Origin: Volvariella volvacea V23
Lineage: Eukaryota; Basidiomycota; Agaricomycetes; Agaricales; Pluteaceae
Direction of reading: 5' to 3'
NCBI GenBank assembly: GCA_000349905.1
Contig: KB722763.1
Span: 221,770-285,769, forward strand
DNA: 64,000 bases
Shown: in pieces, positions 58,571 to 64,000 of the stretch
How positions within the stretch are numbered: the first letter of the stretch is position 1
How the letters are laid out: each line of letters starts with the position of its first letter
Made by a program: the position numbers and the translations under genes
The notes under the pieces: generated by a model
What the model saw: the letters and a program-made list of their open reading frames with translations, nothing else
The model's database searches: none
Told to the model about the DNA's origin: nothing

Positions 58571-59451
58571 TATCAATATTAATCTCCAAAAAAAGTTCTA
58601 GAAGGGCTCGCAATTGGAAGGTTGCTCGTCATTTTGGTCTTGATAGAAAGGACTCCTCCGCCCCTATCTTTTGTTTCCCTGAGCCTGTGACGTATTTCCA
58701 ACTTCACCTTCCCGAATGCCAGCTGTCCTGCGCGTTGACGTGCAGAATCGTATAACGGATAGCAGATAACGCTGTCTAGCATGTCACTTTCATGATCGCG
58801 TGAATGAACGGAGTGGATGTGATAGTAATCTGCTTACTACGTGGCCAAGAATTTCATTTCCGATATGACTGGTGCAGTACTCTCATGTACATGAAGTAGG
58901 TGACGATGGACACTTCAGGAAGGATAAGATGGGTGACCCAACCCTCCCGAAATCCATCCCCTTCATGAAGCACCCAGATGGCACATGAGTGGGGGCGCAT
59001 TATTGGTGCGGTTGACGCCTACTAGTCCAGGTGGGGGACGATGCGATGCAGTACTCCACATCCGTTTCTAGTGAACTTGAATGGTGGACCGCAACTTGAC
59101 AAAAGGAACCATCGTAAGCGGCAGGTCGTCTGAGTCAAGGTAGTGATATAGCAACGCACTGCGCAACCATGCCATGTGACCTCCATTGTGAGTGGCCACG
59201 TCGGCGTAGCTCGGCACTGCACTCCAGGGATAATGCAGTACACAAGCGCTTGTAGTTCCAACGTGCCAACGTGTTCGTGGAACTACGTTAGTCATTTCTA
59301 GAGACGTGAAGAAGAGTCTTCTGAGTTGATGTGAACGAGGGGAGGGTTTGTCCTGGTGGCCACGTACGCAACACGTCTTGCACGGGTCTCGCCTCTACAG
59401 CTCATAAGCAGCACTGCAGCTCGACCTCTATCAAAACTTTCCTCATTTTCC
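58571..59451. other. Intergenic
   Basis: Upstream of the BiP-like gene. An in-frame ATG at 59356 would add 32 residues to that protein, but ATG 59452 fits family length better. No other feature seen. Confidence 0.45.
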
Positions 59452-61767
59452 ATGCCTCGTCCCTTCACCCGCTTGCCAAAGCGTCCTCGACCTCCGTCAT
59501 GCGCCAGTTTCTCTACACTATCTATCCTTTTCTTCGCACTCCTCGCCATAATTACGTTATGCCCTCCCGCAGCTCGCGCGGATCATGCTGCACCTGAGTA
59601 TGGAACGGTGATTGGTATCGGTAAGCAGTGAATGACTGGCACTCGCAGTGTTGCTAAGTGTCGATCCTAGATTTGGGAACAAGGTCAGATGGTTTATGAA
59701 ACCTTCAGCGCATTTGGGCTGACTCGCAGTCCGGCCGGTTATAAAGTTATTCACGTGTCGCGTGAGTTCGAATAACATAGTCGACCAAGAACGGTCAACT
59801 CACCTTAACTTCACCTAGCATTCAACGAGACAGTCAAATTGAAATTGTTGCAGATGATTACGGCCACCGTGTAACCCCTTCATGGGTCTCCTTTACTGAA
59901 GAAGATCGTCTTGTTGGCGACGCTGCTCAAAAGGTCTACCACGTTAATCCTGCTAACACCGTTTTTGACGCAAAGCGTCTCATTGGTCGTAAATTTGACA
60001 ATCCGGACATTAGGCGTGATACGAAGCACTGGCCATTCGCGGTCAAGGAGAAGAATGGAAAACCCGCTATTGTAGTCCAGCAAAGAGGTCAGGATAGAGA
60101 ATTCGTGAGTACTTTGATTTTTATGTTTTACGAATGCCTTCTGAGTTTCTTCTCCAGACCCCTGAGGAGATATCCGCTATGGTCCTCACCAAGATAAAGG
60201 AAACTGCTGAGGCCTATCTTGGCGAGAAGGTTACCCACGCTGTCATCACCGTCCCAGCCTGTAAGTATTTCTGCCAAAGAAACAGGTCATCGTTGACATG
60301 CATCTCAGACTTCGATGACGCACAGCGTCAGGCTACCAGAGATGCAGGTGCCCTCGCTGGTTTGACAGTCCTCCGTGTCGTCAATGAGCCTACTGCCGCA
60401 GCAATAGCATATGGACTTAACAAGAAAAGCGGCGAATATAACATTATCGTCTACGACCTTGGCGGCAATACGTTCGACGCCTCCGTACTCTTCGTTGAAG
60501 ATGGTGTCTTCGAGATTTTGGGTACTGCTGGTGATTCTCACCTTGGCGGTGAGGACTTTGACAACCAAGTTGTAGACTACTTTGTCGACCTATACAAGAC
60601 GAAGACTGGCACTGACATAAGCAAGGATCTACCTGCTCTTGGGAGACTCAAGCGTGAGGTCGAGAAGGCTAAACGCACGCTCTCTAATCAAGAGATAGCT
60701 CACCTTGAAATCGAATCCCTTGAAAATGAGAACGATTTCTCCGAGGTTCTGACTCGAGCCAAGTTTGAGGAACTCAACATGGACCTCTTCAAGGAGACCA
60801 TTCGCCACGTCGAACAAGCTCTAAAGGATGCGGGTGTCAAGAAGGAGGACATAGACGAGGTCCTTCTCGTTGGTGGTTTGACGCATATACCCAAGGTTCA
60901 AGAACTCGTTAAAGAGTTTTTCAACGGCAAGGAGTTCTCCAAGGTCGAGGGTATCAATCCCGACGAGGCTGTTGTCTATGGCGCTGCGGTTCAAGGCGGT
61001 ATTCTCTCGCAAGAAGATTGCTGCGGATGTAATGCATGTCTGATGTTCATAACCCCGGTAGCGCTTGGAATAGAGACAAGTGGTGGAGTCTTCACCAAGC
61101 TGATCCCTCGCAACAGTATTATTCCTAACAGGAAGTCTAAAATGTGAGTCAGTCGGTCTTCATCTCGAATTCGACTCTGATAGATCTGCAGCTTCTCTAC
61201 CACCGCGGATAATCAAACCACCATTTCGATCCAGGTCTTCGAGGGTGAACGTCCTCTCATTAGGTATAACAGATTAATGGGCAAATTGGAACTCACCGGC
61301 ATTCCTCCCGCGCCTCGTGGTGTTCCCAAAATTGAAGTGGCTTTTGAGATTGACGCCGATGGTGTGTTGGAGGTTTCTGCCGTTGATAAGGGAACGTAAG
61401 CCGCCTCTGGTTCTGGCTGTTAAATGCATTTCTAATGTCTGTTTTTAGTGGCAAGTCCGAGTCCGTCACTATCGAGTACATAGCGGAAGATCGCCTCCAC
61501 CTACCTTATGACGAACTTGAGCGGATGATCCTTGAGGCCGAGGAGTTTGCCGTCGAGGACGAGGCTGAATGCAAGCGCATTGAAGCCCTCGATTCCCAAT
61601 TATCTTCAGCTTATGGTTTACAGGTCCTAGTTGCCGACTACGAGGAACACAGAGAGGGTATCTTGGACACCGCCGAGCGGAAGGATGAGAGTGGTGCACT
61701 AGGATCTGCCGAGAAAAATTTTGGAGATGGTGAAGATAGCCTCGTTCAGGATCACGATGAGTTATAG
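59452..61767 (+). CDS. Divergent BiP/Kar2-like HSP70 with HDEL tail
   Basis: BiP is the ER-lumenal HSP70 that folds secretory proteins. This gene keeps a signal peptide ([20 protein letters not shown]), [79 protein letters not shown], the substrate-binding [10 protein letters not shown] and [16 protein letters not shown] strands, and it ends in HDEL. It departs from BiP at places that matter. After GIDLGT the hairpin normally reading TYSCVGV is missing (about six residues short). The GGGTFD phosphate loop reads GGNTFD and VGGSTRIP reads VGGLTHIP. The hydrophobic interdomain linker is replaced by a Cys-rich [12 protein letters not shown]. The helical lid is shorter than usual. Introns (for example 59622-59671, 59693-59819, 60106-60157, 60261-60308) join in phase. 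Probably a paralogue with impaired or altered ATPase coupling, or an early pseudogene. Confidence 0.82.
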
Positions 61768-62323
61768 GAGCCGCGTTTTAGATACCTAGACGATTACGAG
61801 CTTACAACTAGATGATTTGCCCATAACATAGATACACCCATCACTCTGAACCTTCTGTAGTTCGTTACCATTCGGCGCTTAAGATATTACTCACGGCTCG
61901 AGTATGAGTTACCCATACTTACATTCATCTATATCTGCCTCATACATGGTGGCTGTGAAATCACTATGCAACCCCTCTCAAGTACACCCATATCAGCACC
62001 AAATATTCTTGTTAAGAACAGGAGTTACCTTACTTGCAAGGTTCTATTAATTGGTCTATCCCAAAAGCATTACTCGGGAGCCACGCACGAACTGATAAAT
62101 ATACTACGAGCACGAATGGTTGTGATCATTTGGTGCTTTTGTGCTTGCTGGACCGCGTAAACTGCTCCATCGAGTCATGTTTTGTCAATTTGCAGAGTCG
62201 GTCATTCCAAGGTCTCACGAGGAGGCCGAGGCATAGGCGGGCTCATAATGACAGTGTATTCAAATAGTATTGCTTTCAAAATAGCATGTAATTTCCCAAT
62301 CGATCCCAGACGCCAAGCCCACC
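61768..62323. other. Convergent intergenic region
   Basis: 3' flanks of the BiP-like gene and the Crinkler-type gene. No coding signal or strong structure recognised. Confidence 0.45.
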
Positions 62324-64000
62324 TCATCTTATAACTGCTCTTGGCCCAAAAACTCGATCCAGCATGCAGTCATGGACATCAAATGTCACAAAATCATACG
62401 AAAATACAACATGTTTGAGCGTATCCATGCCTTCAAGCATGAATGTAGTGAGTCTAGAATGAATCAGCGACTCGGAGGGGGACATACCGGGGTGCCGTTT
62501 GGTGGGGAGTGTCTGTCGAAAATCCAAGATTATATAATCCGTAATTGTCCCATTTGCGATCAAGGGATGGTAAATACCCCTCGCAAAATCGTTTATAATG
62601 CTCTTCAATTCTATCCCCATCTCTCAAAATTTCTACAGCCCAACGACCCTCCTTTAAAAGGAAGTCTACGCGGCCTCGCTGTCGAGTTGGGGAAGCAGAT
62701 ACCGTAGGGAACTCGGGGGAAAGTATCAGTGCGCCTCCAGTTACTTCGTGTGCAGCCCGATAGAACTCCTCCTGGTAGACCGACTCCAAGTTCGTCTCTT
62801 TGCTTGACTTTGAAGCTGTATTTGCTAACACGGTTGACGAGAAGGCGGATACGATTTGCACTACCAATTCAAGCAATGACACTTCCCTGAGGCGGTCAGG
62901 GAGGGGTGCAAACATCCCCAACATCCATGATATCCACAAGTGGTGCAGTGAGGACGCGAAGCAAACTTGATGACGAGGGTGGTATGAGTATGGGGATGAA
63001 TTGGTGAGTGTAATCCAACCTCGGTTATTGGCCCGAATCGCTGCGTCGTAGTGCTTATCATTGGAGTTGATGTCGAGATATCCAGGTTGAACCGTCCCGG
63101 GTTGAACTGCAACGATTCGACGGAAGAGGGCGCAAAGCTCTGCATCGAGCCTTAAGTCTTGTCGAGTCGGAAGCCCTCTGGCAAAAGCGGACCCTACTAT
63201 TCCATCGTCCACTAACTTGGTCATTAGTGGTTTTGCAAGCTGTCTACAAAAGTCTCCGAATGTGATTTGTCGAGTCGAACCGATTAACGTTCCCTTAAGT
63301 GACAGAGGGTCTTCTTCAATCCAAAGAGCGGTTTTCAAGAACTCGAACTTACCTGACTACGCTTAGCTATTTCCAAAAGAATCTCGATAGCGCCAATATG
63401 ACCATTAGAAATGACAAAGATTGACTGACGAAGTTCGTCATCAAGAGAAATGGCCTCAGTATTGGGTCCAACGAGATCGCGATTCCCGCAGAACAGCTGA
63501 ATCCATTCCATATACTCTTGAAAATTGAAACGGAGGGCGTGCGGTGAGTATTTGGTGGGATATAGGTCCATGCATGCATAAGGATCGACCTGAATGGGTA
63601 TAGGGCCTAAGGAATTGGTATGTGAACTTCCATATCCCGTAAATGCCACGATACAGAGGTTCGATAAGTGCTTGGACGCTACTGCCTGGATGAGTTTAAA
63701 CCATAGCTCATTGTCCCAATAACCGTGTTGGATGTCATCCATTAATAGCCAATGCTGTACCCCCACGCCCTCTTGTAGGTCGGAATAGGAGAATATCATG
63801 GGGCTCCTTCTTGAGAGGTCAAACCTAGTGGACAGGTCACTTCCTGTCGTCCAACGAAAAGTCTTCTGGACACGAGTTTGACCTTGATCAAAGCTAAAAA
63901 TCGACGGCACTTTGGCTAGTTCCAATAAATTACTTACGAGAACAAAGCGTTTTTCAAGTGCTTGATTGTACAGTGCATCAATGGTTCCCGTTCTTGCTGT
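62324..64000 (-). CDS. Crinkler-type effector-like NTPase-nuclease, partial, probable frameshift
   Basis: Runs off the right edge, so the N-terminus and P-loop are outside the window. The visible part begins DALYNQALEKRFVLV, then an NTPase region with a Walker-B-like strand, WLLMDD (about 63753), and FTGYGS-type strands. An intron (about 63345-63285) leads to the C-terminal domain. There, RVDFLL followed 7 residues later by WAVEILRDGDRIEEH is the signature of the restriction-endonuclease-like fold paired with such NTPases in Crinkler-type proteins of oomycetes and fungi. The Asp and Glu are the expected catalytic acids. Just after it, in the four-A run at 62585-62588 (TTTT in gene sense), homology jumps by one base to the frame that ends at 62324. 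This is either a real inactivating indel or a sequencing error. Such proteins are proposed to act in host nuclei or in inter-organism conflict. Confidence 0.7.

Noticed and set aside
59719..59761. A micro-exon in the BiP-like gene that would fill the missing hairpin (GYKVIHVS region)
   Set aside because: The available GT donor leaves it out of phase with the next exon, so it cannot be included without a frameshift.

Overview
This window looks like nuclear DNA of a filamentous basidiomycete, most likely an Agaricomycete. Nearly every recognisable gene is broken by introns of about 40-70 bases with GT...AG ends. The families present (AA9 lytic polysaccharide monooxygenases, a FunK1 kinase, a DUF6534-type membrane protein, an I66/cospin-type protease inhibitor, a Crinkler-type effector and multi-copy F-box proteins) are typical of wood- or plant-associated Agaricomycetes. 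A Rhizoctonia/Ceratobasidium-like species would fit, but that is inference from gene content only. Most ends of multi-exon genes below come from the first and last recognisable exon; where I traced splice sites I say so.

Left arm (1-16.7 kb): a decayed FunK1 kinase lying between two diverged ~85-bp direct repeats, then three minus-strand genes (AA9, F-box, NmrA-like oxidoreductase). These are followed on the plus strand by a basic, acidic-tailed nuclear-type protein, a SigF-like NTF2-like protein, a nonsense-mutated paralogue of it, and a DUF6534-like membrane protein.

Middle (19.4-31 kb): a C2H2 zinc-finger protein, an EOS1-type ER membrane protein with a long disordered head, an F-box/leucine-rich protein and a tentative alpha/beta-barrel (ABM-like) protein, separated by gene-poor stretches of 1-2.8 kb.

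Housekeeping core (33.8-43.9 kb): TOM70 (mitochondrial import receptor) and DPH2 (diphthamide synthesis) on the minus strand. DPH2 is divergent from YPP1/TTC7 (plasma-membrane PI4-kinase scaffold) across a 212-bp shared promoter region.

Right arm (44-64 kb): a second copy of the same three families as on the left (F-box, AA9, NmrA-like), now on the plus strand, with a 5'-incomplete WDR7-like gene and a nonsense-mutated membrane-protein fragment between them. Then come an I66 inhibitor gene and its relic, an unusual HSP70 of BiP type that keeps a signal peptide and C-terminal HDEL but has lost key ATPase-loop and linker residues, and a Crinkler-type NTPase-nuclease running off the right edge with a probable frameshift.

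The main themes are an inverted duplication of a three-gene module on either side of the housekeeping core, repeated point-mutational inactivation of the accessory genes, and a divergent ER chaperone-like gene next to secreted and effector-type genes.
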